64,000 nt of DNA from Roseburia_C sp031555935 (GCA_031555935.1 JAVBTX010000024.1:1-64000), one strand, 5' to 3'; counted from the stretch's first letter, positions 8,032 to 16,644 are shown. The notes: generated by a model from the sequence alone, not told the origin. Program-made: numbers and translations.

Positions 8032-8601
8032 ATGGAAAGTGTTTTAATTATATCTTGTTCGGAAAAAGGAACGCAATTTTTTACCGAGCTTTTAAACTCT
8101 GCCTCCATCTATCAGATTACCGTTATACCTTCATGCGGCGAGGCAAGAAGGACTCTTTTAGAAAAGGATTTTGATTTCGTTATTATCAATGCACCGCTGC
8201 GCGATGAAACCGGCGAAAGTCTTTCTCGTCATATTGCTGCAAAGGGAATTTCACAAGTTATTCTGGTTGTAAAAAGTGAGTTCTATGAAGCAGTATCTGC
8301 CGTTTGTGAAGGCGACGGCGTTCTGACCGTTGCAAAGCCGATTCATAAAGCCATTTTTTGGTCGGCACTCTCACTGGCCAGAGCAGCTCGGAACAGAATT
8401 CAAAAAATACAGACTGAGAATGCGAGATTGAAACAAAAGATTGAAGATATTCGTATTGTTGACCGCGCCAAATGTATCCTGATCTCTTATATGAACATGA
8501 GTGAAGAAGAAGCTCACCGGTACATTGAAAAACAAGCAATGGATATGCGTTCCTCTAAACGAGCCATTGCAGAAGGGATTTTAAAAACATATGAAAATTG
8601 A
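8032..8601 (+). CDS. ANTAR-domain RNA-binding regulator with degenerate receiver
   Basis: 189-residue predicted antitermination factor. Residues 1-120 fold like a receiver, but the phosphoacceptor position is N53 (FVIINAPL instead of a D) and the N-terminal acidic pair is replaced by S-C-S-E, so classical phosphorylation is unlikely. Residues about 120-140 form a coiled coil, and residues 143-186 are an ANTAR domain (DRAKCILI...MSEEEAHRYIEKQAMDM...KRAIAEGIL). ANTAR proteins bind paired hexaloop hairpins in nascent RNA to block terminators. Two candidate target leaders, at 3250 and 9976, flank this part of the operon. The start has AAGGCGGTGATC upstream. How nitrogen status reaches it is unknown. 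Confidence 0.9.
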   Translation: MESVLIISCSEKGTQFFTELLNSASIYQITVIPSCGEARRTLLEKDFDFVIINAPLRDETGESLSRHIAAKGISQVILVVKSEFYEAVSAVCEGDGVLTVAKPIHKAIFWSALSLARAARNRIQKIQTENARLKQKIEDIRIVDRAKCILISYMNMSEEEAHRYIEKQAMDMRSSKRAIAEGILKTYEN

Positions 8602-9967
8602 CGACAAATTAAATGAAGAATGTGCAGTTTTCGGCGTTAGTCTAACAACAAAAGAGGCTGTGGGCGTTACCTATAACGGTTTACTCTCCCTTCAGCATCG
8701 CGGTCAGGAGGGCGCGGGTATTGCAGTCGTAAACGACAACAACATTGTCTGTTATAAAGATACCGGTCTTGTCAGCGAAGTGTTTACCGGAACCACGCTT
8801 GAAATCCTTCCCAAAGAATGCGTAGCTGTCGGTCACACTCGTTATTCAACGACCGGCGGCAACAACAAGGAAAATGTTGGTCCCTTTTTATCCGAATACC
8901 TGACCGGACGACTTGCCGTTGCTCACAATGGCAATATCACCAACGCAAGGGAGCTTCGCGACAGGCTCAAAGAATTTGGTTTGAACTTCGGGGCAACGAG
9001 TGACAGCGAAGTGATTTCCGCCCTGATTGCTTATTGTATTACCAAGGAAAATGATACAGTTTCCGGCATCGTCCACGCCGCCAATCTGCTGCGCGGAGCG
9101 TTTTCACTGGTGATTGCCAGCGGCAAGGGCAAACTAATTGCGGTTCGCGACCCGAGCGGCTTTCGTCCTCTCTGCATCGGACAAAACGAAACCGGCATGG
9201 CAATTGCTTCGGAAAGCTGCGCTCTCGACACTTGCGGGTTTCAGTTGGTAAGAGATGTCTTGCCCGGTGAAGTTATCGTAATTGAAAATGGCAAAATAAC
9301 ACAACAAGGGATTGCCCTTGAACAAAAGAAAAACGATTGTGGGCTATGCATTTTTGAATATGTATATTTTGCCCGACCAGATTCCGTCATTGATGAACTA
9401 AGCGTATATGAAGCGCGGTATAATATGGGGCTTGCTCTGGCGAAGGAGCATCCGGTGGAGGCTGATGTGGTCTGCGGCGTACCCGATTCTGGCTTGAATG
9501 CCGCCAGCGGATACAGTGCTGGCAGTGGAATTCCACTTGCTTTTGGATTTGAAAAAAACCGCTATATTGGACGGAGCTTTATCTATCCGACCCAGACCGA
9601 GCGGGACAGCGCCGTTCGACTTAAGCTTAATCCGCTGGCGGCAATTGTTCGCGGAAAACGTGTCGTACTGGTGGATGACTCAATTGTGCGCGGCACAACC
9701 AGCGAAAAGATTGTGCGAAGCCTTAAAAATGCTGGCGCTTTGGCCGTACATATGCGAATTTCATCGCCGCCCTTTCGGCATACCTGCCAATACGGAACGG
9801 ACATTGACAGTGAAGAAAATCTGATTGCTAACAAAATGGATTTTGATGAAATTTGCCAGCAAATCGGTGCTGACAGCTTGGGCTTTATTAGTATTGAGGG
9901 TTTAAAAAATGCTTGCAGCGGATGTTCACTATCCTTTTGCACCAATTGCTTTACTGGAAATAAATAA
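8591..9967 (+). CDS. purF: Amidophosphoribosyltransferase PurF
   Basis: First committed step of purine synthesis: glutamine plus PRPP to phosphoribosylamine. 458 residues; a ten-residue propeptide precedes nucleophile C11 (CAVFGV). The class II glutaminase domain spans residues 11-235, with QHRGQEGAG, GHTRYSTTGG and AHNGNI, then a phosphoribosyltransferase domain with the PRPP motif VVLVDDSIVRGTTS. Cysteines in CSGCSLSFCTNC at the C-terminus match the Fe-S ligands of Bacillus-type PurF. The ATG overlaps the ANTAR gene by 11 nt. It stands apart from other pur genes, so its place in a nitrogen operon is unusual and ties glutamine use to the same regulation. Confidence 0.92.
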   Translation: MKIDDKLNEECAVFGVSLTTKEAVGVTYNGLLSLQHRGQEGAGIAVVNDNNIVCYKDTGLVSEVFTGTTLEILPKECVAVGHTRYSTTGGNNKENVGPFLSEYLTGRLAVAHNGNITNARELRDRLKEFGLNFGATSDSEVISALIAYCITKENDTVSGIVHAANLLRGAFSLVIASGKGKLIAVRDPSGFRPLCIGQNETGMAIASESCALDTCGFQLVRDVLPGEVIVIENGKITQQGIALEQKKNDCGLCIFEYVYFARPDSVIDELSVYEARYNMGLALAKEHPVEADVVCGVPDSGLNAASGYSAGSGIPLAFGFEKNRYIGRSFIYPTQTERDSAVRLKLNPLAAIVRGKRVVLVDDSIVRGTTSEKIVRSLKNAGALAVHMRISSPPFRHTCQYGTDIDSEENLIANKMDFDEICQQIGADSLGFISIEGLKNACSGCSLSFCTNCFTGNK

Positions 9968-9975
9968 ATATTGTT

Positions 9976-10034
9976 TGCACAAAGACGTGCGCTTTTTAGC
10001 CATTACTGGCAGGAAAGCGTGCGTCTATTTTTTT
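9976..10034 (+). promoter_or_regulatory. Probable ANTAR-responsive attenuator ahead of glnN
   Basis: Hairpin GCAC/GTGC (9977-9980 with 9987-9990) closes the hexaloop AAAGAC, again with A at loop position 1 and G at 4. Bases 9983-9995 alternatively pair over 13 bp with 10014-10026, closing an inner GCCA/TGGC hairpin, followed by seven T at 10028-10034: a good intrinsic terminator between purF and glnN. Binding of the ANTAR protein to the hexaloop would compete with this terminator. A partner hexaloop hairpin was not identified upstream. Confidence 0.72.
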
Positions 10035-10046
10035 AGGAGGTTTCGG

Positions 10047-10076
10047 ATGAGTCGATTGAACCGAGCGCCGCCATAA
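10047..10076 (+). CDS. Possible nine-codon leader peptide upstream of glnN
   Basis: A nine-residue reading frame (MSRLNRAPP then stop) with a perfect AGGAGG six bases before the ATG, directly after the attenuator terminator and 61 nt before glnN. The Pro-Pro-stop ending could slow ribosomes. Whether it is translated is unknown, and a chance ORF is possible. Confidence 0.35.
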   Translation: MSRLNRAPP

Positions 10077-10137
10077 GTGGCAGCCATATTTGGGTAACTA
10101 AGAGGTTTAAAAATAAAAAGTTTATGAGGTGATGATA

Positions 10138-12228
10138 ATGAAAAATATTCCGAATTTATTTGGCAGCATGGTCTTTCATGATGAGGTCATGCGCGAGAAA
10201 CTGCCGAAAGACATCTACAAGGCACTTAAAAAAACCATGTCACAAGGTACACATTTAGAGCTTGACGTGGCCAACGTGGTCGCCAGCGCCATGAAAGATT
10301 GGGCGGTTGAAAAAGGCGTAACACATTTTACCCACTGGTTTCAGCCAATGACCGGTATTACCGCGGAAAAGCATGATAGCTTTATTTCTGCCTGCGGAAA
10401 TGGAAAGGTTATTATGGAGTTTTCCGGGAAAGAGCTTGTCCGCGGGGAACCGGACGCCTCCAGCTTTCCTTCCGGTGGCTTACGCGCCACTTTTGAGGCC
10501 AGAGGTTATACCGTTTGGGATACTACCTCCTATGCTTTTATTAAGGACGGTACGCTCTGCATCCCAACCGCCTTTTGCTCTTACAGCGGAGAGGCGCTTG
10601 ATAAAAAGACCCCGCTGCTCCGTTCAATGGAGGCGATTGATAAGCAAGCACTGCGCATCCTGCGGCTGTTCGGCAATACTACCGCCCAGCGGGTCGTATC
10701 GGAAGTCGGTCCGGAGCAGGAATATTTTCTGATTGATAAGGAAATGTTTTTAAAACGCCCGGATTTGATTTATACTGGCCGAACGCTATTTGGTGCACGG
10801 CCGCCAAAAGGACAGGAGCTTGATGACCATTATTTTGGCAGCTTAAAGCCTCGCGTTTCTGCTTTTATGAAGGAGCTTGACGAGGAGCTTTGGAAGCTCG
10901 GCATATATGCCAAGACCAAGCATAATGAGGTCGCTCCCGCTCAGCATGAGCTGGCGCCGATTTATGGCACGGCAAATATTGCCACCGACCACAATCAGCT
11001 AACGATGGAAATTATGAAATGTGTTGCAAATAAGCACGGTTTGGCATGTCTGCTTCACGAAAAACCTTTTGCCGGCGTCAACGGCAATGGCAAGCATAAT
11101 AACTGGTCGCTAAGTACCGACACCGGCATCAATCTGCTGGAACCGGGCAACACACCACATGAAAATGCACAATTTTTGCTGTTTCTGGTTGCTGTTATCA
11201 AAGCCGTCGACGATTATCAGGATTTGATTCGTGTTTCAGCCGCCAGTGCCGGCAATGACCATCGGCTCGGGGCGAACGAAGCTCCGCCCGCGATTGTATC
11301 GATATTCCTCGGTGAAGAACTGACCGATATCTTGGAATCTCTCGAAGCCAAAACGGATTATCAGGAAAAAGAAAAAAATCAAATGGAAATCGGCGTCACG
11401 GTTTTGCCACATTTCCCAAAGGATACTACCGACCGTAACCGCACTTCTCCATTTGCATTTACCGGTAATAAATTTGAATTTCGGATGCTTGGTTCGGCCT
11501 TCTCTATCGCTGGTCCAAATATTATGCTGAACACGATTGTGGCGGAAACGCTGGGACAATTGGCAGACCGTTTGGAGAAAGCGGAGGACTTTAACACTGA
11601 GCTGGCTCACATGATTCGAAAATATTTTAGAGAACATAAACGCATCGTTTTCAACGGTAACAACTATTCCGATGAATGGCTTGTAGAAGCAAAAAAACGC
11701 GGTTTGTCCAATTTGAAAACCACCGTTGATGCCCTGCCTGAATTTATTTCTGATAAAAGCATTGCATTGTTTACCAGACATCATGTATTTACTGAGCTGG
11801 AGTTACGCTCCCGCTATGAGATTCTAATGGAGGGGTATTGCAAAACCATCCATATTGAAGCGCTGACTATGGTTGATATGGTTAAGGGCGAAATCATCCC
11901 GGCTTGTGTCGATTATCAAAACGATTTGGCTAAGCTTTTGGGACAGAAAAAAGCTTGCGGCGAGTTTGATACGGGTATGGAAGAACGGCTCCTGGGCACA
12001 ATTTCCAAGCTGTCCACCTGCCTGATGAAAAAGCTAACCGTTCTGGAGGATGCACTTTTAGAATCAAAGAATGAGCCGGATATTTTTGCTCATGCCAGCT
12101 TTTATCGCGACCGGATTTTTGCCGCCATGTTAGAACTGCGGTTGGTTGTTGATGAGCTTGAAACGCTCACAGCGAAAAAACACTGGCCACTTCCATCCTA
12201 TGGCGAGATGCTTTATAGCGTAGACTAA
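10138..12228 (+). CDS. glnN: Glutamine synthetase type III (GlnN)
   Basis: 696-residue GSIII, the large dodecameric form of glutamine synthetase found in many anaerobes and cyanobacteria. Visible: the GSIII N-terminus (NLFGSMVF), FTHWFQPMTG, GPEQEYFL metal ligands, HNEVAPAQHELAPIY, GVNGNGKHNNWSL and AGNDHRLGANEAPPAI, and the helical C-terminal extension. ATG 10138 is chosen because GAGG lies eight bases upstream; earlier GTG/ATG codons sit too close to it. It provides a second glutamine synthetase beside the GSI gene. Expression probably depends on read-through of the attenuator at 9976. Confidence 0.95.
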   Translation: MKNIPNLFGSMVFHDEVMREKLPKDIYKALKKTMSQGTHLELDVANVVASAMKDWAVEKGVTHFTHWFQPMTGITAEKHDSFISACGNGKVIMEFSGKELVRGEPDASSFPSGGLRATFEARGYTVWDTTSYAFIKDGTLCIPTAFCSYSGEALDKKTPLLRSMEAIDKQALRILRLFGNTTAQRVVSEVGPEQEYFLIDKEMFLKRPDLIYTGRTLFGARPPKGQELDDHYFGSLKPRVSAFMKELDEELWKLGIYAKTKHNEVAPAQHELAPIYGTANIATDHNQLTMEIMKCVANKHGLACLLHEKPFAGVNGNGKHNNWSLSTDTGINLLEPGNTPHENAQFLLFLVAVIKAVDDYQDLIRVSAASAGNDHRLGANEAPPAIVSIFLGEELTDILESLEAKTDYQEKEKNQMEIGVTVLPHFPKDTTDRNRTSPFAFTGNKFEFRMLGSAFSIAGPNIMLNTIVAETLGQLADRLEKAEDFNTELAHMIRKYFREHKRIVFNGNNYSDEWLVEAKKRGLSNLKTTVDALPEFISDKSIALFTRHHVFTELELRSRYEILMEGYCKTIHIEALTMVDMVKGEIIPACVDYQNDLAKLLGQKKACGEFDTGMEERLLGTISKLSTCLMKKLTVLEDALLESKNEPDIFAHASFYRDRIFAAMLELRLVVDELETLTAKKHWPLPSYGEMLYSVD

Positions 12229-12251
12229 AAATTTTAAGGAGGAATCACATT

Positions 12252-13994
12252 ATGGATACTATTATTCAAAGCTTAACAAACACAAGTCTCGGGGTCAATA
12301 TCCTCTGGACCCTGGTCGCAACTGCCTTGATATTTTTTATGCAGGCGGGCTTTGCTATGGTGGAAACTGGATTTACACGCGCCAAAAATGCCGGTAACAT
12401 TATTATGAAAAATCTGATGGACTTTGCCGGTGGAACGCTTGTTTTTTGGTTTATTGGCTTCGGCATTATGTTTGCTGGCAGCAGTGCCATGATTGGGGGA
12501 CTAGACATCTTTACCGGCGCGGCATATGAAGCTGGTGGATATGATTACACGACCCTGATGTTCCAGACTGTATTTTGTGCAACTGCCGCAACGATTGTTT
12601 CGGGGGCAATGGCTGAACGAACCAAGTTTAAATCATACCTTGTTTACTCCATTGCAATCAGTGCGTTTGTTTACCCGGTATCGGGACATTGGATTTGGGG
12701 TGGGGGCTGGTTAAGTGAACTCGGTTTTCATGATTTTGCCGGTTCGACAACCGTTCATATGGTTGGCGGTGTTGCCGCTCTCGTGGGGGCTACAATTCTC
12801 GGCCCCCGGATTGGCAAATATGGCAGCAATGGAAAATCCAAAGCAATTCCCGGACACAGTTTAACGCTCGGTGCCCTCGGTGTTTTTATTCTTTGGTTTT
12901 GCTGGTTCGGTTTTAACGGCGGCTCGACTACCGCGATGCTTGATGATAACGCCGGTGTGATTGGATATGCCTCAGCACTGCTGTCCTCAAAAGTATTTGT
13001 AACAACAAACCTGGCCGCTGTTACCGCCACAAATGCGGCCATGATTGTGACATGGATTAAATATAAAAAACCTGATGTTTCGATGACTCTAAATGGTGCC
13101 CTGGCCGGTCTGGTTGCAATTACTGCTGGCTGTGATGTGGTCAATCCCTGGGCGGCGGCTGTAATAGGTCTGATTGCTGGTGTTGCGATTGTTCTTGCCG
13201 TTGAATTTATTGATAAGGTGTTAAAAATTGATGACCCGGTTGGCGCAATTAGTGTTCATGGTGTTTGCGGTGCGCTTGGTACAATTTTGACCGGAGTGTT
13301 TATCTCTAATGCTGACCTTGCTGATATGGGTAAAACAAGACTTGAATTTATTGGTATTCAAACCTTGGGTGTGGCTTCGGTCATCGCATGGGTTGCCATT
13401 ACAATGACGATTCTGTTCTTCTTAATTAAGTTTACCATCGGTCTGCGGGTTACAACCGAAGAGGAAGTTTTGGGATTGGATTTGACCGAGCATGGGCTTT
13501 CAAGCAGTTATGCCGATTTCCTTGTATCACCAGAAGCCATCGGACAAATCGATACCACACCAATTTTTGAAGCTTCCGATAATGTGGAAGATACCATTCC
13601 GGTTATTCATCGTAGCCATCCAATGCCGGATTCGGAATACAAATTTACCAAGGTGGAGGTTGTTACCAAGCCTAACAAGCTTGAAGATTTAAAAAATGCA
13701 ATGAATAAAATCGGTATTACCGGTATGACTGTAACCAACGTTATGGGTTACGGTATGCAAAAAGGAAATCACACCCACTATAGGGGCGTTGAGATTGACG
13801 TTAATTTCCTGCCAAAGGTAAAATTGGAAATTGTGGTTTGCAAGGTTCCGGTTCATACCGTTGTTAAAACCGTTAAAAAGATTTTACATACCGGAGACAT
13901 CGGTGATGGCAAGGTTTTTGTCTATGATGTTGAAAATGTCATTAAGGTAAGCACCGGTCAAGAAGGTTATGAAGCCTTACAAGATGAAATGTAA
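12252..13994 (+). CDS. amt: Ammonium transporter Amt with fused C-terminal PII domain
   Basis: 580-residue fusion. Residues 1-about 410 are an 11-helix Amt channel in the membrane: WGGGWL and GSTTVHMVGG with the first pore histidine, and SVHGVCGALGT with the second. After a linker of about 45 residues, residues 460-580 are a PII protein with the T-loop (GYGMQKGN...HYRGVEIDV), FLPKVKLEIVV and the B-loop TGDIGDGKVFVYDV. The residue matching the uridylylated Tyr51 of E. coli GlnB is Ile (about 515), so control is probably by ATP/ADP/2-oxoglutarate binding alone. The fusion places channel gate and sensor in one chain. AAGGAGG precedes the start, 23 nt after glnN. Confidence 0.95.
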   Translation: MDTIIQSLTNTSLGVNILWTLVATALIFFMQAGFAMVETGFTRAKNAGNIIMKNLMDFAGGTLVFWFIGFGIMFAGSSAMIGGLDIFTGAAYEAGGYDYTTLMFQTVFCATAATIVSGAMAERTKFKSYLVYSIAISAFVYPVSGHWIWGGGWLSELGFHDFAGSTTVHMVGGVAALVGATILGPRIGKYGSNGKSKAIPGHSLTLGALGVFILWFCWFGFNGGSTTAMLDDNAGVIGYASALLSSKVFVTTNLAAVTATNAAMIVTWIKYKKPDVSMTLNGALAGLVAITAGCDVVNPWAAAVIGLIAGVAIVLAVEFIDKVLKIDDPVGAISVHGVCGALGTILTGVFISNADLADMGKTRLEFIGIQTLGVASVIAWVAITMTILFFLIKFTIGLRVTTEEEVLGLDLTEHGLSSSYADFLVSPEAIGQIDTTPIFEASDNVEDTIPVIHRSHPMPDSEYKFTKVEVVTKPNKLEDLKNAMNKIGITGMTVTNVMGYGMQKGNHTHYRGVEIDVNFLPKVKLEIVVCKVPVHTVVKTVKKILHTGDIGDGKVFVYDVENVIKVSTGQEGYEALQDEM

Positions 13995-14007
13995 ATAATA
14001 GCTGGAT

Positions 14008-14042
14008 AAAACTGCCGCCACAATTCCTGTGGCGGCAGTTTT
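14008..14042 (+). terminator. Strong intrinsic terminator ending the nitrogen operon
   Basis: A perfect 15-bp stem (14008-14022 with 14028-14042) with loop ATTCC, flanked by A and T runs, 14 nt after the amt stop. Confidence 0.93.
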
Positions 14043-14049
14043 CAAAAAG

Positions 14050-14058
14050 TGCTATAAT
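14050..14058 (+). promoter_or_regulatory. Extended -10 promoter for the radical SAM activase gene
   Basis: TGCTATAAT: consensus -10 (14053-14058) with the TG extension, right after the terminator; no convincing -35. The start would be near 14065, about 22 nt before the gene. Confidence 0.65.
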
Positions 14059-14086
14059 GTTGTAAAAGTTTTTACAGGAGGCTCTT

Positions 14087-14782
14087 ATGCAGTTTCACGG
14101 ATTACAAAAGACAACCTTATTAGATTATCCTAACCACGTTGCCGCGACCATTTTTATTGGCGGCTGTAATTTTCGTTGCCCATTTTGTCACAACGGCGAC
14201 CTTGTGCTACACCCAGAACAGATGCCGGTAATTTCTGAGGATGAAATTCTCTCTTTCCTTGAGAAACGTAAGGGGGTTCTGGATGGTGTTTGCATTACCG
14301 GCGGTGAACCAACGCTCCAGGCTGGACTAGAAGCTTTTCTTCGCAAGGTTAAGGCGATGGGCTATGATGTAAAATTAGATACTAACGGCAGTCGCCCGGG
14401 TGCTTTAGTCGCGCTTTATGAAATGGGACTGCTCGATTATGTGGCGATGGACATTAAACACGCACCTGATAAATATAATTCAATTTGCCAGATGTCTTCG
14501 TTTGAATTATCAATTATTGAAACTTCAATCGAATTTTTGATGCACGGCTCAATTCCTTATGAGTTTCGCACAACGCTGGTGAAAGAGCTTCATAATGAAG
14601 CGGATATTATTTCAATTGGCAAGTGGCTGAAAGGTGCTCGCAATTATTATCTGCAATCTTATCAGGATGCCGATGCCGTGATTCAAAAGGGCTTTCATGC
14701 ACTTGATAAGGATACGCTCCTGCATTTCCAAGAACTTTTGACGCCATACATAGAAAATGTTGCATTGCGAGGAATTGACTAA
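14087..14782 (+). CDS. Anaerobic ribonucleotide reductase activating radical SAM protein (NrdG2 type)
   Basis: 231-residue radical SAM enzyme expected to install the glycyl radical on an anaerobic ribonucleoside-triphosphate reductase. The cluster motif is C27-x3-C31-x2-C34 (CNFRCPFC), followed by GGEPTLQ (SAM binding), KLDTNG and DYVAMDIK. The size and the LQKTTLLDYPNHVA opening match the NrdG2 branch, which also resembles pyruvate formate-lyase activases. No reductase gene (nrdD) is next to it, so the partner is inferred. AGGAGG precedes the ATG. Confidence 0.85.
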   Translation: MQFHGLQKTTLLDYPNHVAATIFIGGCNFRCPFCHNGDLVLHPEQMPVISEDEILSFLEKRKGVLDGVCITGGEPTLQAGLEAFLRKVKAMGYDVKLDTNGSRPGALVALYEMGLLDYVAMDIKHAPDKYNSICQMSSFELSIIETSIEFLMHGSIPYEFRTTLVKELHNEADIISIGKWLKGARNYYLQSYQDADAVIQKGFHALDKDTLLHFQELLTPYIENVALRGID

Positions 14783-14783
14783 C

Positions 14784-15329
14784 ATGAATTTGGAATATGA
14801 AACTGACCGGCTGCTGCTTAAGGTTCTGCGCGCCGAAGAAGCCCAGAATGTCTTACAGTTTTATCTGGATAACAAAGATTTTTTTGAAAAATATGAGCCG
14901 GACCGGCCGGAGAATTTTTACACGGAGACACATCAGAAGGCAATTTTGCTCCATGAATATAATACTACGATTAAATTAACGGCTGTCCGTTTCTATGTAT
15001 ATCGAAAGGAACAGCCGCAACAGATTATTGGTACCATTAGTTTTCGCAATATCACCCGCTCTATTTTTCAGTCCTGCGAGGTCGGGTATAAATTTGACGA
15101 ACGATTTTTGCATCAAGGCTATGCCCTCGAAGCAATGGAGATGGGTCTTATGATTATGTTTGAAGACCAGAAGCTGCACCGCATTGAAGCGAATGTCATG
15201 CCGGAAAACACCTCTTCGATTCATTTACTAGAGACGCTCGGCTTCGAATCCGAGGGCATTGCCAGACAAAGCACGCTGATTCATGGTAAATGGGAGGACC
15301 ATCTTCGTTACAGCCTTATTCTATCATAG
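14784..15329 (+). CDS. GNAT acetyltransferase, RimJ/RimL-like
   Basis: 181-residue acetyl-CoA-dependent N-acetyltransferase. It opens with the typical LEYETDRLLLKVL strand, has an acetyl-CoA loop in FLHQGYALEAM and the C-terminal ENTSSIHLLETLGF motif of ribosomal-protein-alanine-acetyltransferase relatives. GAGGA about ten bases before the ATG and one base between genes indicate cotranscription with the radical SAM gene. Its 3' end overlaps the convergent repeat-protein gene by 14 nt. Substrate unknown. Confidence 0.85.
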   Translation: MNLEYETDRLLLKVLRAEEAQNVLQFYLDNKDFFEKYEPDRPENFYTETHQKAILLHEYNTTIKLTAVRFYVYRKEQPQQIIGTISFRNITRSIFQSCEVGYKFDERFLHQGYALEAMEMGLMIMFEDQKLHRIEANVMPENTSSIHLLETLGFESEGIARQSTLIHGKWEDHLRYSLILS

Positions 15330-16644
15330 CATGACAATAGTAACCGAAGGACTCTTCCTCTTTCTCCATGAGAAACTCAGGAAAACCAAACATCGTTGCC
15401 ATTACCCGTTCCTGGCTTTGCTGTACCCCGGGAACCCCTAAGAATATGGTTTCCTCTCCATCTGCGACTCTTTTTCCGAGCAATAGATAGCGGTAATTGA
15501 AAAAGCCGTGGAGCAGGAAGCTATTGTTTCCTAAATACCAGAATCGTTTCGGTAATTCTCTAATATCACGCAGTTCGATGTGGATTCCACTGACCTGACG
15601 GTCGCCGCTTTCAAATATCTCTACCGTCTGCTCTTTTTTTTGCAGCCGCAGAAAACTTTCTGATACACTTTCTGTTCTTTTTTCCATCGTTGGCTTATTT
15701 TGATAAAAGAATTGCCGCATTGGGATTTCAGTGGCCCGAACATTTTCTGTCGATTCAGCGGCTAATGGTTCTTCTGTGGCGGTCGCGGTTTCAAATGGTG
15801 ATAAAATTCTCCAGGGTTCCACTGTTGTTCGCGGCTCGATGTTTGCCGCTGCGATTGGTTCCGGCTCCGCAATCGCTTCTGGCTCTACGAATGCTTCTGG
15901 CTCCGTGATTGCTTCTGGCTCCGCGAGTGCTTCTGGCTCCGCCATTGCTTCTGGCGCTGTGATTGTTTCTAGTTCTGTAATTGCTTCTGGCTGTGCGATT
16001 ACTTCTGGCTCCGTGATTGCTTCTGGCTCCGTCATTACTTTCGGCTCCGCGATTGCTTCCGGCCCGGCCATTGCTTCTGGCGCTGTGATTGTTTCCAGTT
16101 CTGTAATTGCTTCTGGCTGTGCAATTACTTCCGGCTCTGTAATTGCTTCTGGTGCTGCGATTACTTTCGGCTCTGTAATTGCTTCCTCTGGCACGATTTT
16201 TAGACGTGGTTCAAAAGCAGGCTCGGTTGGTAATACTTCACTTCTGGTATTTGAAGCCCAGATTTTTATAGCATCTCGCCGCACCTCTTTTTCATCCCAC
16301 TGACCCGCAAACATATATGATTCATTTACAAGTATCAAAATTCCGGCCATATCTTTAATCGCATATGACGAGTTTCCAATTTCTGCGCTTTTAAAGATAG
16401 CTTTGTATTCGCCGTTTCCCCCTTGTAAATTCATGCTTCCAATCTCTACTGCCTTTAGCTGTTCTCCCTCACGTGAAAACATGTAAATCGGAGATGCTTC
16501 ACTTCCCAGCCCTGTCCCCTTTAAATGAATTTCCAGACGACACTGCTCCCCACGAATTTCAATTTTGGCAAATCCTATATTATGAAGCTTTTCATTCCCT
16601 CGATAAGAATATAAATATGTAACAAACCGCTGCATTCCAGCCAT
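15316..16644 (-). CDS. Uncharacterised protein with central Glu-Pro hexapeptide repeats
   Basis: 442 residues, no signal peptide or membrane helix seen. N-terminal domain (about 1-130, rich in beta strands, opening RFVTYLYSYRG), a repeat region (about 145-270) of hexapeptides of the form E-A-I-x-E-P, a linker, and a C-terminal domain (about 345-442, with RDIRELPKRFWYLGNNSFLLHGF). The end domains resemble uncharacterised Lachnospiraceae proteins, but I assign no function. The acidic Pro-rich repeat probably forms an extended spacer. The gene is convergent with the preceding acetyltransferase and divergent from perR. Confidence 0.7.
   Translation of the reverse strand: MAGMQRFVTYLYSYRGNEKLHNIGFAKIEIRGEQCRLEIHLKGTGLGSEASPIYMFSREGEQLKAVEIGSMNLQGGNGEYKAIFKSAEIGNSSYAIKDMAGILILVNESYMFAGQWDEKEVRRDAIKIWASNTRSEVLPTEPAFEPRLKIVPEEAITEPKVIAAPEAITEPEVIAQPEAITELETITAPEAMAGPEAIAEPKVMTEPEAITEPEVIAQPEAITELETITAPEAMAEPEALAEPEAITEPEAFVEPEAIAEPEPIAAANIEPRTTVEPWRILSPFETATATEEPLAAESTENVRATEIPMRQFFYQNKPTMEKRTESVSESFLRLQKKEQTVEIFESGDRQVSGIHIELRDIRELPKRFWYLGNNSFLLHGFFNYRYLLLGKRVADGEETIFLGVPGVQQSQERVMATMFGFPEFLMEKEEESFGYYCHAMIE
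15850..16195 (-). repeat. 18-bp tandem repeats with a 126-bp higher-order duplication
   Basis: About 18 copies of an 18-nt unit coding for E-x-I-x-x-P. Seven consecutive units (EAITEP, EVIAQP, EAITEL, ETITAP, EAMA-P, EA-AEP and one more) occur twice in the same order, so a 126-bp block was duplicated. Copy number is likely unstable between strains. Confidence 0.9.

Noticed and set aside
15731..16303. 190-codon plus-strand ORF rich in Ser/Ala/Gly
   Set aside because: It is the antisense shadow of the Glu-Pro repeat region; no ribosome site and no independent similarity.
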